A DNA stretch of 64,000 bases, from assembly GCA_024734495.1 (NCBI GenBank), contig JALMQS010000278.1:62001-126000 (forward strand), in the 5' to 3' direction. This DNA is from Forficula auricularia. Its lineage: Eukaryota; Arthropoda; Insecta; Dermaptera; Forficulidae. Both the position numbers and the translations under genes were made by a program. The notes under the pieces are model-generated. The model was not told the DNA's origin and ran no database searches. It worked only from the letters and a program-made list of their open reading frames with translations. This document shows positions 10,403-23,270 of the stretch, one piece after another. Each line of letters opens with the position of its first letter. Positions within the stretch are counted from its first letter, which is position 1.

Positions 10403-11560
10403 ACATGTACTCCAATTTTTATTAATTTTTTCTACATTGGCCTTGAGGCCGAAATCCCAATTCGTTAAAGCGCCAAGTCCAGTTTGGTGAAGATCCTTAA
10501 ATGTTGATACAGAAAATGAATATTCATCAATATCAATATTTTAGAAAGTTTATTTTCACTTACAAAAATGGTGGTGTTTATTTTCTAAAAAGTAACTCTC
10601 TGCTTTTTGGTTGTGCACACTATGTAATTATCATCCCGTAATAATCGAGTGTTCGTACACGTGTAGAAATGCAATATTGTTGATAAAATGAAGAAAATTT
10701 ATCACTCCAGATGAACAAATATCTATCCTGGCTGAGGATCTTCAAGAGACTCCATATTGAGCTCATTCATTTGCGGAATCTTGATATTTGTATATCTTTG
10801 TTGAGTTTTCAAGATTTTTCTTTCCCTGATTATAAATGAATATTTGGGCTTTTTGAAGCCATGCACTTTGATATTATTCAAGATAATGTTCTACACGACG
10901 TTTCAGTTTGAGTCAATGATACGGTGAAAATGATAATAGATCTCTACATCTATTTAGATTTAAAAACAATAACTATAATACATATATATATTATAACTCA
11001 CTGATCAGTTTTTAATTTTAGAAAAATAAAATCTTCCTATTATATATAAAAATATTAAAAATTAACCCTATTATTTATTGAATCTTTAAACAGAATATAT
11101 GTATACAAAATTATTAATAGTCTAATTTATTTAATATATATTTTGAAAAACAAATATAAAATTACATATAATGGTAAAAATGTATGATGAAGGCACTTAA
11201 TGGAGAAAATAAATTATTTTCGGACTTAATATTAAGATAAACAATTTTTTATTCAATTTTTATATTGCTGACTTATACGTATATTACGTATTTATTGTAA
11301 AGACAAAGTGAATGTGTTTTTTGTTTTTGTTTTTTATTAATATTAAATATTTTCTTTAATTTTTGATTATGTTCATTCCATTCTTTCAAAATCAATAATA
11401 CAGCGGATTATAAATATAAATATATTTCTACTAATTTATTTTATACGAACTCTTTGGAATGTTTAGAATAAGAAGAAAAGAAAATATAATTTTGGTGAAA
11501 ATTGATTTTATCGATTTGAATTTTTTGTAAAGGCCATATCTGAAATAGCCAGGCCAACAA
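10403..11560. other. Stac 3' UTR and downstream AT-rich DNA
   Basis: No gene. AATAAA-type hexamers occur near 11028 and 11208 and could end the Stac transcript. The remainder is AT-rich without recognised repeats. Confidence 0.4.
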
Positions 11561-11639
11561 CGAAGTTAAATAATCATCCCATATGAACGAATAACAAATC
11601 ATTTTTAACAATGTTTGTAAGCAGAAAGATTCTTATTTT

Positions 11640-12200
11640 TAAAGAGAACTAACATTCTCAAATAGGCAATGAATGCAGAGGTAAAACATGAGGCATATGC
11701 ATGTATAGCCATGGAAATAAAATAGCAATGGAAACATTGTGGCAATACTGCACTCACAGCAATATATGTACTGAAACAGCAAAATAATAGAAGGCAATGT
11801 GATAGCCATTATTAAAGGGCTAACAGACTAAGATGAATAGGCAGAAAACAGAAATAAAGTAAGTATTCAAGAAACTGCAATCATAACAGCCTTACAACAA
11901 AATAGACACAACAAAAAAACTAACCAAAAAAATACCAGCATAACAGCATCATAGCTGATGGAATAAAAGTACGAGGCAGCATAACCTGGGTAGCAACAAA
12001 AGACTAAGATGGGTAGGCAATAACAAAATGTGTTAAAGACCACCACCACTAACATAAGGCAGAAGGCAAAATAACAGAGAATGGTGCTCCTAAATAAAAT
12101 TTACAAAAGATAACGCTAAACTTACAGCTGATCAAAGCAGAACTTCAAGAAGGCAGTAAAATAACCCCGATCAACAAAATAAAATCTTAGACACTGATGC
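11640..12200. other. A-rich, T-poor block with recurring AGGCA/ATAGC words
   Basis: The plus strand is dominated by A with few T over about 550 bp, unlike the balanced A/T on both sides. Short words such as AGGCAGAA, AGGCAAAATAA and AATAGC recur without a strict period. The minus-strand open frame at 11867-12055 is a by-product of the skew (poly-Val/Phe/Cys). No family recognised. Confidence 0.4.
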
Positions 12201-13562
12201 AATGAAAGAGAGAAAGAAAGATAAATGCTTCACCACCATCATCACGTTAAATGTATTAAAATAAATAAGCACTATATTTGTTAAACTTGTTAATCAATAA
12301 TAAATACATAATACTAATAAATTATAATAAATGTAAATATTAATACCAACACACCAATACAATAAGATATGAATATTAGGATTATTATGTTAAATGATGT
12401 ATGAATACGCTTTATATTTATTAGAGAAATATTCCTTTCAATTATTTAGTCTATAATTTGTATATTAGCTCATATTTTTATTTTAATTCTATAAGTTAGA
12501 TTCATACTAAAATTAAAAGATTTAACAAATTTATTTCCATTCATTATTTTGAAAGAGTGATCATTTCAAATTCTGATGAAAATTTATATTGTATTAGAAA
12601 GAGAGGAACAAGTGCATTTTTTAAATAATTATCATTGCATTAAGAAAATTCAATTACTTTTTAAGATATGTCTTTCCTTTTTCGGGAAAATTAACTATTA
12701 AAGAATAATAAATTAAACGTTGAATAGTTAGTTAAACGAAAAAGAAAAGAAGAGAAAACTTCTAATAATAATTATTTGCAAAACATATTGTTAATATATT
12801 AACATGTATGTATTCAAAGATACCTAGAATATTGTGATTATTATTTATTATTAGATTGATGTGTTGTTATCAAAGGGGCCATAAAATATTGTTTCAGCAA
12901 ACATAGATGTTTAAATTATTACCAATCTCATCTAAAATAAATCTTCCCTATCCCAAATTCTCTCCTTTCCTATGAGGCTCTACGAAACAGAGAGATCAGC
13001 AAAAATATACTGCGATTGTCACCGACTAAACGACTCGAACCACACCCTGAAATTTTAAGGGTCCTCGAGATGCAAATTTAAATGTTCATTGAAGAATTTT
13101 ATATATCAATAATAAGTATATTTGATAGTAGATTCCGGGTGAAAGTTGTAGATTATTTTGACTTTGATTTTGAATTTAAATAGTAATAACAGTGCTGCCA
13201 TCAACGTTGTTAATTACAAAAGGTGAACTTGGGTCCTTTTAACAATAAACACAATCACACCGGAACAAGAAAAAAATTTACTCGCGATTCAATTCGAGAT
13301 GGAAAAAATAGGAAATTAAACGTAAAATGGATACAAGATGAAAAAGATAAAAGGATTTGATTTTCCAGAAAATAAGAAAATCGAATACTTAATCTAAATC
13401 TAAATGTTAGTATTAGTAGGGCAAGCACATACCTGAAAAAAAAATATAATTAGTAAAATAATATAGTGAATTTAAAGTATTTTTTAGAGAAATATAGGCA
13501 ATAAAATTATATTTAAAAAAAGAAATATTAAAAATTTAGAGTATTTATTAGTTATTTAATTA
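12201..13562. other. AT-rich DNA without recognised features
   Basis: No coding sequence, element ends or tandem repeat recognised. Around 12960-13080 the composition is more mixed (for example CGACTAAACGACTCGAACC), but no frame or RNA gene could be supported. Confidence 0.4.
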
Positions 13563-13592
13563 TCAGAATAGAGTATTATAAAAATATCTAAC

Positions 13593-13763
13593 CTTAGCAG
13601 CCAACTTCTCGTGCATGGATCTGGAATGCTGTCTCCACAGGAAAACAATCACACACTTAATATCGCGCACAAAAAAAATATACACGAGATACATTTCGGT
13701 TTCGAAGGAATAAGGATTTGAGATAGCATGGATTAAATAGGAATAGGATTGAAGATAGGACAT
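13593..13763 (-). CDS. Possible first coding exon of a small minus-strand gene
   Basis: An ATG at 13761-13763 opens 57 codons ending ...MHEKLAAK before a donor-like GTTAGA at 13592. A TATTTATATA motif lies about 80-90 bp upstream (13839-13850). An acceptor-like tract (ttttttttcag) at about 13432-13446 would add ten codons and a stop. Leucine, tyrosine and isoleucine are abundant, as in chance AT-rich frames, so this may well be spurious. No family recognised. Confidence 0.2.
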
Positions 13764-13929
13764 GATTCTCTTGATAAAAGAATCATGAGCTCACGTGAGC
13801 AGGGAGGGAAACCCCTGAAGTAGGACTAACTTCCTTCTTTATATAAATACAAATAAGTACACACTTACCCTTTACCCATTGATATTTTATTCACCATATC
13901 GAATTAATTTCAAAAATATAACGTGTAAT

Positions 13930-15577
13930 CAGGGCCGTGCGGCAGATTTTCTTAGTATGATGCGAGTTTTCGAAATGCCGCCCTTAATAGCCACTTTTGA
14001 AAGATTTTCTCTTTAAAATAACCTTCGATTGAGATTTACAAAAAAAAAACTGTACAAAATATAAGAAAATAATTTTTATGCTATTCAGTTTGAATCACAA
14101 ATTTAATATATGGAATACCTAATGCCTATCTTAATACCGGAATAATACAGACTAATATAAAAAGCGTCACAATCGTCGCCTAAAGATTTTTAATTATTGA
14201 AGGATCTGAATTAATTGTGCCTAATTTTTTTTTTTTTTTGCTGCTAATGCCGCCCCCATAACCATTACCCAATTAAGATAAAACTTTGTTTCAATTGTAG
14301 CAAATTCTATCTAGTTTAAAAATGTCTAGATTTGTCTTTGCCAAAAATGTGCTCCTTCATGGTCAAAATAGGAAAAATGTTCGAGTTTTAGGGATATTCA
14401 AAAATGATCCCGGGGCTGTTTTTTGAATCTCCATAAAAAAATCAAACGATTGGATTAATTTTCTATTTTTTTTACTCGACGCGAAATTTTGTCCTCTTTA
14501 ATTTACTATAGCACGGTTATTTACAAAATATGAACTGTTTTCGAGTTATAAGCGAAAAACTGGAAAAAGTCCGAAAATTTTTAGGATTTTCGGGCTCCAA
14601 AAGTTGTCTCCCACACTTTCGAGGTCGCAAACTTAGATTTGGCATACGCACACCATACCAAGAAATCCTAGAAAAAAATATTTTCCTGCAATTAATGTAA
14701 GCTGGAACCCCCCCCCCCCCACCGATATACTGAGCTTCTGGGCTACTAAGTGTATGTTTTGTTCAAAATATGTATTTATTGTTACCTTTGATGGCTGTTG
14801 GGATATCATGATATACCGAGCTTCTGGGCTAGTAAGTGTTTGTTTTGTTCAAAATATGTATTTACTATTACCTTCGATGGCTGTTGGGATATCATGATTT
14901 TTTTTCAATTCAAAAGTTTTTATTTACAATATATTATACAATTTTCATAAGTAGATTTTAGAATAAAATAGTGGCATTCATTTTAGAAGAAACTGTAACT
15001 ACCTAAGATTTTTTAATTTTAAAAAATATCTATTTTACATTAATATATGTAATAATACATGCAAATTACGTGAAAAAATGGCACAAACAGGAAATAATTC
15101 CTGGCAATTATTGCTGAAATACCTTTATTTGTACTTCAATATTACTACCATAAGTTTTCCCCCCAAATCTGTGTTGTGGAAATATTTCTATGCGCCTCAA
15201 AATGAGAAAATTTCGGAGTTTTCTCAGTTTTTCCTGAATAACTCTAAAACGGCTTATCAAATCTGAATATCTATAAATATAAGAGTTTTATCAAAACAGT
15301 GGTCCAAGTAAACTTTCAAGTCAACAAAATTTACTAGAGAATGAGACAAAAATCAAGTTTCTAGGATGAGTGGTTTTCATTTTATGAAAGAAAAACTGCG
15401 ATTTTGTCCAAAAAACTGTAAATTTCAACCTCATTGCGGGACGGGTTACCATTATCAAATTAAGATGAAACTTTGTTTAAATTATAGCAAATTTAATCTA
15501 GTTTAAAAATGTATAGAGTGGTATTTGTCGAAAACCTGCACCTTCATGGTAAAAATGGGGAAAAATCGAAAAAAGTG
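13930..15577. repeat. Complex repeat block, left part
   Basis: Begins with CAGGGCCGTGCGGCAG at 13932, resembling an hAT-type end. A segment at 14250-14430 recurs as a direct repeat at 15445-15560 (AAATTCTATCTAGTTTAAAAA and CTCCTTCATGGT are shared). A 60-bp duplication lies at 14720-14890 (GAGCTTCTGGGCTA...GTATTTA). The 15140-15265 segment is inverted at 18180-18310 (shared CCACAACACA and TTCTCATTTTGAGG). A C run is at 14709-14720. Confidence 0.55.
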
Positions 15578-15903
15578 TTAGGGCCTCGGTTGAGTGCGTT
15601 GTGGTGCGTGTCCGCGCCCCCCTCCAAGTTCGTGGGGTCCTAACAATGATTTGTGCAGGGCGTTGTTTGTGCCCTGGTGGAAAGCCGGGTTGGGCGCCAC
15701 CCGCATAATTAGCGGGGGAGGGGCTACTAGTTGGTGGATGGCCCCTCTCTCGAATCATTGATCAGTCGAGATCGAATTGCTTCACTTATAGTATGACTGA
15801 AATATTATCAGTCATGCAAAAGTATCGCAACGATCTGACTGAGTCATCTAGCGGTCGTGTTTAAAAGCTCGTAGCCAGAGCAACAGCGAGCCGCTACAAG
15901 AGT
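15578..15903. mobile_element. GC-rich insert of about 325 bp inside a repeat (SINE-like)
   Basis: The flanking repeat reads continuously in the other copy (14375-14400) from GGAAAAATG to GTTTTAGGGATATT. Here the same sequence is split by a GC-rich block starting near GGGCCTCGGTTGAGTGCG and ending near CGCTACAAGAG. No open frame of note, no clear Pol III boxes, no duplication that I can fix exactly. A SINE or structured-RNA derivative is the simplest reading. Confidence 0.45.
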
Positions 15904-16779
15904 TTTAGGGATATTTATAAGTGATCCCGCGGGCTGTTATTTGAAAAGCGCTGGTACCGGTTTTACTTAACCTAATTAGATGGAATTGTTAGTATTCTAC
16001 GCGTAATTTAAAGAGCTTTAATTTACCTAAAAGATATTTTTACTTTATCCAATGCAAAGCATGGGTAAAGTATTGTAATCGCTCTCGGGGCAAGCGTGGC
16101 TTCAAAGGGTCCTCAGGTAAAGACTACGGAACCCATGGACTCAATTAAAGTCACAAATTGTAGTATTCAATTAGGTTGAATTTTAGCACGTGACGGTTTT
16201 GCCAAAAATTACATGGGGTCTCGTGGAGAGGCCAAAAAGTGCGATTTTTTCATTTAGTGCGTGCGGATGTATGTATGTATGGATGGATAGATGTATGTAT
16301 GTATGTATGTTATCGTTTTTTTGGCCCACGATTTTTTCCACACCTTTGCGCTGATTGAAATGAAATTGAAAACCTACCATTAGTTTAACAAAATGAAGCG
16401 CTGATTAGTTTTTGGTACATATCGGCCCACAAACATTAGTACTTTATTTCAGTACTTTTTTAGTTTTTTCTAAATATCTTGAAAATGACTTAACCAATTT
16501 TGATGAAATTTAATATCCTAATTAAGTACCTTGGGGACCACAAAAAGGTTAAATAAAGTTTTTAGTAAAATTATATTTTAAAGTACTTTACTCTAGAGTA
16601 AGAGAGTACTTTTTTAATTTTTTAAATTCTTTAAAATTTATTCATTTGAAAGTTTTAATATAGCTCATTTAGCCTTGCTTAAGTAAGAATGGATAGGCTT
16701 CTCTCTGTGAAATGCTAAAAATTTGGGAGGAATTTTTATAAGTAACCATAGCAACTGCGTTGTTTTCTTATACGTTACC
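15904..16779. repeat. Right continuation of the repeat block with an ATGT microsatellite
   Basis: Continues the 14.4-kb repeat after the insert. An imperfect (ATGT)n/(ATGG)n tract is at 16265-16313. The rest resembles degenerate interspersed repeat (runs such as CCAATTTTGATGAAATTTAA) with no gene. Confidence 0.45.
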
Positions 16780-17745
16780 TTTGCTGAAGACAGAGAAATC
16801 GATTTTAAACCAAAAATAGCGATTGATTCTCATCTAGTACTTGAGGAATAATCATTCTATATTGGATTTTTGACGTTTCGGTTTTTATTAGTAACCATTC
16901 CTGAAGACATAGAGAAATCGACTTTAAACCAAAATTAGCGATTGATTCTCATCTAGTACTTGAGGAATAATCATTCTATATTGGATTTTTGACGTTTCGG
17001 TTTTTATTAGTAACCATTCCTGAAGACATAGAGAAATCGACTTTAAACCAAAATTAGCGATTGATTCTCATCTAGTACTTGAGGAATAATCATTCTATAT
17101 TGGATTTTTGACGTTTCGGTTTTTATTAGTAACCATTCCTGAAGACATAGAGAAATCGACTTTAAACCAAAAATAGCGATTGATTCTCATCTAGTACTTG
17201 AGGAATAATCATTCTATATTGGATTTTTGACGTTTCGGTTTTTATTAGTAACCATTGCTGAAGACATAGAGAAATCGACTTTAAACCAAAATTAGCGATT
17301 GATTCTCATCTAGTACTTGAGGAATAATCATTCTATATTGGATTTTTGACGTTTCGGTTTTTATTAGTAACCATTCCTGAAGACATAGAGAAATCGACTT
17401 TAAACCAAAATTAGCGATTGATTCTCATCTAGTACTTGAGGAATAATCATTCTATATTGGATTTTTGACGTTTCGGTTTTATTAGTAACCATTCCTGAAG
17501 ACATAGAGAAATCGACTTTAAACCAAAAATAGCGATTGATTCTCATCTAGTACTTGAGGAATAATCATTCTATATTGGATTTTTGACGTTTCGGTTTTTA
17601 TTAGTAACCATTCCTGAAGACATAGAGAAATCGACTTTAAACCAAAATTAGCGATTGATTCTCATCTAGTACTTGAGGAATAATCATTCTATATTGGATT
17701 TTTGACGTTTCGGTTTTTATTAGTAACCATTCCTGAAGACAGAGG
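16780..17745. repeat. Tandem array of a 119-bp unit, about eight copies
   Basis: The word TTGAGGAATAATCATTC starts at 16841, 16960, 17079, 17198, 17317 and 17436 (spacing 119 each), with one copy shortened by a base and two more following. Units are almost identical, so the array is young or homogenised. Each unit holds GACGTTTCGG and CCTGAAGACATAGAG. Diverged inverted copies continue at 17760-18050, 19590-19800 and 19940-20290. Confidence 0.95.
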
Positions 17746-20460
17746 TTGCCATTAATAGTCAAAACATCAAAAATGGAATGCAATAAGGTTATTTCTCGAG
17801 TATTAGATAAGAATTGATCGTTATTTTTGATTTTTAAGCCGATACCTCCATGTCTTCAGCAATGGTTACCAATAATAATCGAAGCGTCAAAAATCTAATG
17901 TAGAATTATTATTCCTCAAGTAATAGATGAGACTCAATCGCTATTTTTGATTTTAAGTCGATTCCTCCATGTCTTCAGCAATGGTTACCACAATAATAAC
18001 CGAAATGTCAAAAATCCAATGTAGAATGGTTATTCCTCGACTATTAAATGAGAATTATTTTTAATTAATGTCAACATGAACTACAAATTGCAAGTGATAT
18101 CTGATTAATAATAAAGGAACAAACATATTAATATTTCAAATGAATTTGGATAAAGTTTAGCAACGATCCGTTGCAGTTTATTTTGGTTTTGATAAGCGGT
18201 TTTAGAGTTATTCAAGAAAAACTGAAAAAACTCGAAAATTTTCTCATTTTGAGGCTCGTAGAAAAATTTCCACAACACATATTTGGGGGAAAATTTAGGG
18301 TAGTAATATTGGAGTACCAATGAAGGCATTCCAGCAATAAAATCTTTACCGGGAATTATTTCCTGTTCAAATCGTAATTTGCCTGGACTATTAGTAGTCT
18401 CAACCAATTTATTAACCACCATGCAAACATTCGAATATATATAGGTACATGAGTAATTTCATTATAAACTTAGTATATAAATATGAATCAATTAGCGAAC
18501 TATAGTCCAAGTATATTTTAATATACACATTTAATAGGTAACCCTGTATATTTTCCCCTTGTTCATGCGCACTTTTTGTATGTTTTTAATTTTACAGAGG
18601 GTCAAAATTGCCTCTAAAAACTAATTTTGAAGTCGGAAATTTCAAAATTTTCCTGGGAGGGGGGGTGCCGGTACATGACTAACCCAAATTGAAAGTCTGG
18701 TACCACTCCTAGTATAAAAGTACTATATTTCTATTAAATAAACATTAATTAATTGAATTTCCTACTAAAATAAAAATTTTGTTTTATTCTATATAGTGAT
18801 GAGAATTTTTTTTTTAATTTCGCCCCCCCCCCACCCCATAAAAAATTCCTGGATCCGCCCTTGCGTCCAAGTAAAACTGCTGTTTAAAATTAAGATCGTA
18901 AGTTGTAGAAAAATAAGCTGACGTGTTCTGATATGGCCATCCACTTGACTTTACCATACAACCTGGCCCCTCAATTATATTTAATATTTAATAAAATTAT
19001 TTATAATCATGTAGGCGAGGGGGTTAGTTTTTGCATTTTTAGATTACTGTGGGCCAACTGATTATGTATACAAAATTTGGTTGAGTTTGGTAAATGGCCA
19101 AGATTTTTATTTTTTGAGCCTACACCCCCCCCCTTTTGGGCGGTTAGTTTTTGCATTTTTAGACTTCTAGTGTCCCAGTGATTATGTATACAAAATTTGG
19201 TTGAGTTTGCTCAAATGGCCTAGATTTTAAATTTTTAACTCCTCCCCTTAAGCCCCCTTAATTTTGGGTCGATATTCACCAAAATCTAATCAGCTCTTAA
19301 TCTCAATGAACCAAAACAACCTGTGAAATTTGGTTTTGATATTCGAACTAGTTTTTGAGCTAGCTCGTCCACAAAAATTTGGTAACGCACAAACTAACAG
19401 ACATTTTGAAAAAACAATTATTATCTCAAAAAATATAATTTTTTCGATGTTTACTTATTAGGGCTTTTTTGTAGATTAAAACACCTGGTTTCGTTCAATT
19501 TTTTTAATCAAAATAGTTTGAGCCGTATTTGAGATATTTCGAAAAAAAGAATGAAAAAACACTTTTTTCATGCACGATTACAATACTAAATGAGAATCAA
19601 TCGCTATTTTTGATTTTAATTCGATTCCTCTATGTCTTAAGCAATGTTTGCCAATAAAAACCGAAACGTCAAAAATCGAATATAGAATGATTATCCCTCA
19701 AGTACTAAATGAGAATCAATCGCTATTTTTGATTTTAAGTCGATTCCTCTATGTCTTCAACAATGGTTACCAATAAAAACCGAAACGTCAAAAATTTAAA
19801 CAATTTAAAATAAACTGCAACTGATCGTTGCTAAACTTTATCCAAATTCATTTGAAATATTAATATGTTTATTCCTTTATTATTAATCAGATATCAGTTG
19901 CAATTTGCAGTTCATGTTGACTTTAATTCAAAAATAATGAACAGTCATTTAACAGTCGAGGAATAACCATTCTACATTCTATTTTTGACATTTCGGTTAT
20001 TATTGGTAACCATTGGTGAAGCCGTGGTGGAATCGACTTAAAATCAAAAATAGCGATCGATTCTCATCTAATACTTGAGGAATAACAATTCTACATTGGA
20101 TTTTAAACGTTTCAGTTATTATTGGTAATCATTGCGGAAGACATGGAGGAATCGTCTTAAAATCCAAAATAATGATCGATTCTTATCTAATACCTACTAG
20201 AGGAATAACCTTATTGCATTCTATTTTTGATATGTTTATTAATGACAACCTCCACTGGAAACGTGGAAGAATCGACTTAAAATCAAAAAGACTAAATTCT
20301 TTTTTGGTAAACAACTTAAGCTTGACCTATTTTGGAATTTAAGTCAACATGGACTTCATATAGCAAGTGATATCTGATTAATAATAAAGGAAAAACATAT
20401 TAATATTTTAAATGACTTATGGATCTTGTTTAGCAACAATCCGTTGCAGTTTATTTTTAT
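17746..20460. repeat. Inverted satellite relatives and palindromic repeats
   Basis: Diverged copies of the 119-bp unit in opposite orientation (17760-18050, 19590-19800) and same orientation (19940-20290). A separate 115-bp segment (GTGATATCTGATTAATAATA) occurs at 18069-18183, inverted at 19803-19922 and direct at 20341-20455. An inverted ACTTTACC repeat copy (about 18935-19589) ends abruptly in satellite-like sequence. Confidence 0.6.
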
Positions 20461-22565
20461 TTTTTAAATAATTGGCTTATGCTTTTCCTCAAATCGTCAA
20501 AAACTGCCATTTTATTAGTTATCTGCTAAATGTAATTCTTTTAAATTCTTCCATAGTGGATATATTAAATAAAAACTTTTTTCCCATAAATTTAAAGGAC
20601 TGTAACTTGGAGGGAAGGGATTTTAAACAAAAAAATTATATCAAAAATCCCACTTTATTTTTTAAAATCACCCTTTAAAATATTTCGCATAAATTTAGAA
20701 ACACCCTGTATATATAACATATAAAGGGGTTTCCTAAATTTTCTTCTTATTTCTATATGCTTCCATCAACCTTAATTGATTTCTAGAATATTAGCACCCT
20801 CTTACGGGTGTTTCCAGCAAACGCAACAGCCATCACCTACATTGGTAAACACTGTTCTAGTGCAATAAAAGGTATTTCAGTTGTCATGGAATATTATTAA
20901 TTCAACTTATTTAAGATTTTTATAATCTTGTTTTTTATGTTTTATTTTACATGTTGTCAGTTGGGCAATTACAAACCGGGGAGTACAAATAATGTTCGCA
21001 TCGTACAAATAATTATTATAATGCAAAACTTATAATAAAAAAATCAATTTTAATTTTAAAGTTAGATACTTTAAATGCCCGAAAAAATTATTATTAATTA
21101 ATATTAAATGAAAGCAAATTGCTTTTAACAATTGAGCTGTTGTCCAAATTAAGTCAAAAAAGTCATGTATTTTAAATCATTCATTGGATATTTCCTGACA
21201 ATTTAATAGATCTATAAATATTCAACTTCAAATGGGATTAATCATTTTCAAAATTGGAAGAAACAATGTCAAAACAATAAAAATATATAAACTATTGATG
21301 AAGTCAATATAAATCGAAGAAAGGTTTGCCGGGCATCTTGCGAGCTAAAGAGCAGACTAGAAGAAGAATCATTGAAATCGGTCTATTAACAAAAAAGTTA
21401 TGCGTAAACATACATAACAAAAAAGGTCCAATACCAATGAAATTTAAACGGTACCAATCGGGAGCTAGGCTGAACCCAAAGCAAAAACAATCATCGAAAT
21501 CGGTTCACATGGTAAAGAAAATAAATGTTCAAACACAAAAAACAGACATTCCGTTGAATTGATAACCTCCTCCTTTTTTCAAAGTCGGTTAATATGTGCA
21601 TCATTGAATATTCAAAGCTACTATAAGAATCAAAAGATAAATCTTTTAAGTATAAAATTATTAAGAAAACTAAGAAAAAGTTAAAGAAGGAGTCTGTACT
21701 CCACAAATATTTTCTTTTTCTGATATTTTTAATATCACTCTAAACGAAATAGAATAACTTTGGGTTCTTTTAACTTGGACAGTATAAACATTAGATAATA
21801 CGAATAAGAAATTTTTTTTGAGTAAATTCAATATTCCGCCTGGAGAACCTCACCCATTCGTCAGCGTAAAAAGTAATAATTTTTCATTTCATTTAATCAG
21901 CCAATAGACAATTCTTTTATCTTTTACAATCACGATTGAAAAAATAATAGAGCTTTGTCCGAAATCGGACTTGAATTTGAATTATTTTATTTCATTTAGA
22001 GCTTTTTAACTAATTCAATTTTTTTGCACATATAAGAAAAATATTGAATTATAAAATATAAATAAATAACTGTACTAATTAAAATTCTCAAAATGTAGTC
22101 TGAATTCGAACTTGATTTATGATGTTGGTGCGCCTGTATTTAGGCAACTCATTGGACGTAGAAGAATGAAAGCTGCGTAAGAGCTAGGCGAGTCCAGTCG
22201 TTGATGGAATGAATGCTCCAGAGCTTAGGACATGTAATCCATCAAGTATATATGTATTATACGTTTACACACACAGATAAACTCATAGAAATAAATGCAA
22301 ATAAAAAGATTCCCTTTAAATCTATATAAATAGGCATTGTTCCCGAGGTCTTCTTCTTCTTCTTCTTCTTCTTATTTTTAAACCTATAGGTTTGTTTCTT
22401 CCAGAACGTCATACCATCTCTTCTTAGGACGACCTCTACTTCTTATTCCAACCGAAGGTTCCAGAGGTAACAAGAAAAATAATCGGAGAAGAGATAGGGA
22501 AAAGTTATTAACTTGTACTCGATGATATGTTACTATTAATTTTTGTTTTATTATTTGTTTTTCAG
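20461..22565. other. Intergenic DNA with interspersed repeat remnants
   Basis: A repeat at 21320-21570 (ATCATTGAAATCGG, AAAAAAGGTCCAATA, CATACATAACAAAAAAGG) recurs at 58990-59100, and a related reverse-strand piece is at 44985-45115; its open frame is repeat-derived. A TTC run is at 22349-22376. At 22380-22470 the minus strand reads RSRGRPKKRWYDVLEE, the C-terminal signature of an RTE/L1-like LINE polyprotein. Confidence 0.5.
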
Positions 22566-22729
22566 ATTTTAGAAGCTCGAGCTGACATTGCCTTACTAAA
22601 TTTAGAATATACTCTATACCATTTAGGGTTGATGGATCTTAGTGAGCCATATATTACTGAATGTTATACTTATTTGATAACAGAAGCTTTGACGGATAAC
22701 TCTTGGTTAACATTGATTCTTCCATTCCG
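22566..22729 (+). CDS. Orphan internal exon, unrecognised protein
   Basis: Strong acceptor (tttgtttttcag) and donor (CCG|gtgagt). The exon opens in phase 0 and ends with two bases (CG). It reads ARADIALLNLEYTLYHLGLM and onward to SWLTLILPFR, a helical, leucine-rich sequence with no stop and a balanced composition unlike the surrounding shadows. No partner exon was found with a matching phase except a doubtful junction to an acceptor at 26730, which would add YLS and a stop just upstream of the next gene's ATG. Family not recognised. Confidence 0.6.
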
Positions 22730-23029
22730 GTGAGTTATCAGAAAAAAATTAACCAACTTAAATTGAAATTCCAGACTCAATCAATATTATTAGTATAGTA
22801 TTTATTCCAGACTTGATATGTGAATTGGTATGATTGTAACCACATATTTGGAGGGTTGCTATTCCACGCTTTAGCTCTTTATTATAATTCTTTGCGTCAC
22901 AACATTCCGGTTTCTCAGGGGTAAATACTCTGTTTGTCTCATTATTCTGATTTAATCTACTTTTCTTTTGATTCAAACTGATTGAAATTTTGTGAAGAAA
23001 TATCTTTGTTTGTTGTCCTGTGGGCTCCT

Positions 23030-23270
23030 TTTTTGGGAGCTCATTACTTCTGTAGCAAAAGCTGCTGCATGTAAGCTTGGCTTTCTAGTCCGGGCCAGAC
23101 GCGTTTTCAAGTCCACTTAACTTCTTCCCTACAAGCCTTAAATTTACTCCTATTTTAAATATGACTCGCATCTGTGGAGGGGGGCCTCCAAGCATTTTCT
23201 TTAGTATAATTCAAAGGCTATTTTTCTGACTAATAATAGTTTAACATTAAAAAGCGCCCTCGAGATTCCG
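23030..23270 (+). pseudogene. Decayed non-LTR reverse transcriptase fragment
   Basis: Frame-broken remnant of the C-terminal region of the same LINE type seen at 47 kb: ITSVAKAAACKLGFLVRARR, then after stops SHLWRGASKHFL. These align with VAKSAARKIGFLFRSKR and SHLWRGASKYSL of the better copy. Confidence 0.75.

Noticed and set aside
16841..17745. Hammerhead ribozymes in every unit of the 119-bp satellite
   Set aside because: GAAACGTC with a small stem is present on the minus strand, but CTGANGA does not precede the stem in the right orientation in any unit.
20472..20678. 68-codon plus-strand frame
   Set aside because: AT-driven Asn/Lys/Phe/Ile composition, no splice sites in phase, repeat-derived flanks.
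21326..21562. 78-codon frame with basic composition
   Set aside because: The DNA is an interspersed repeat found again at 58990-59100, where the frame is not preserved.
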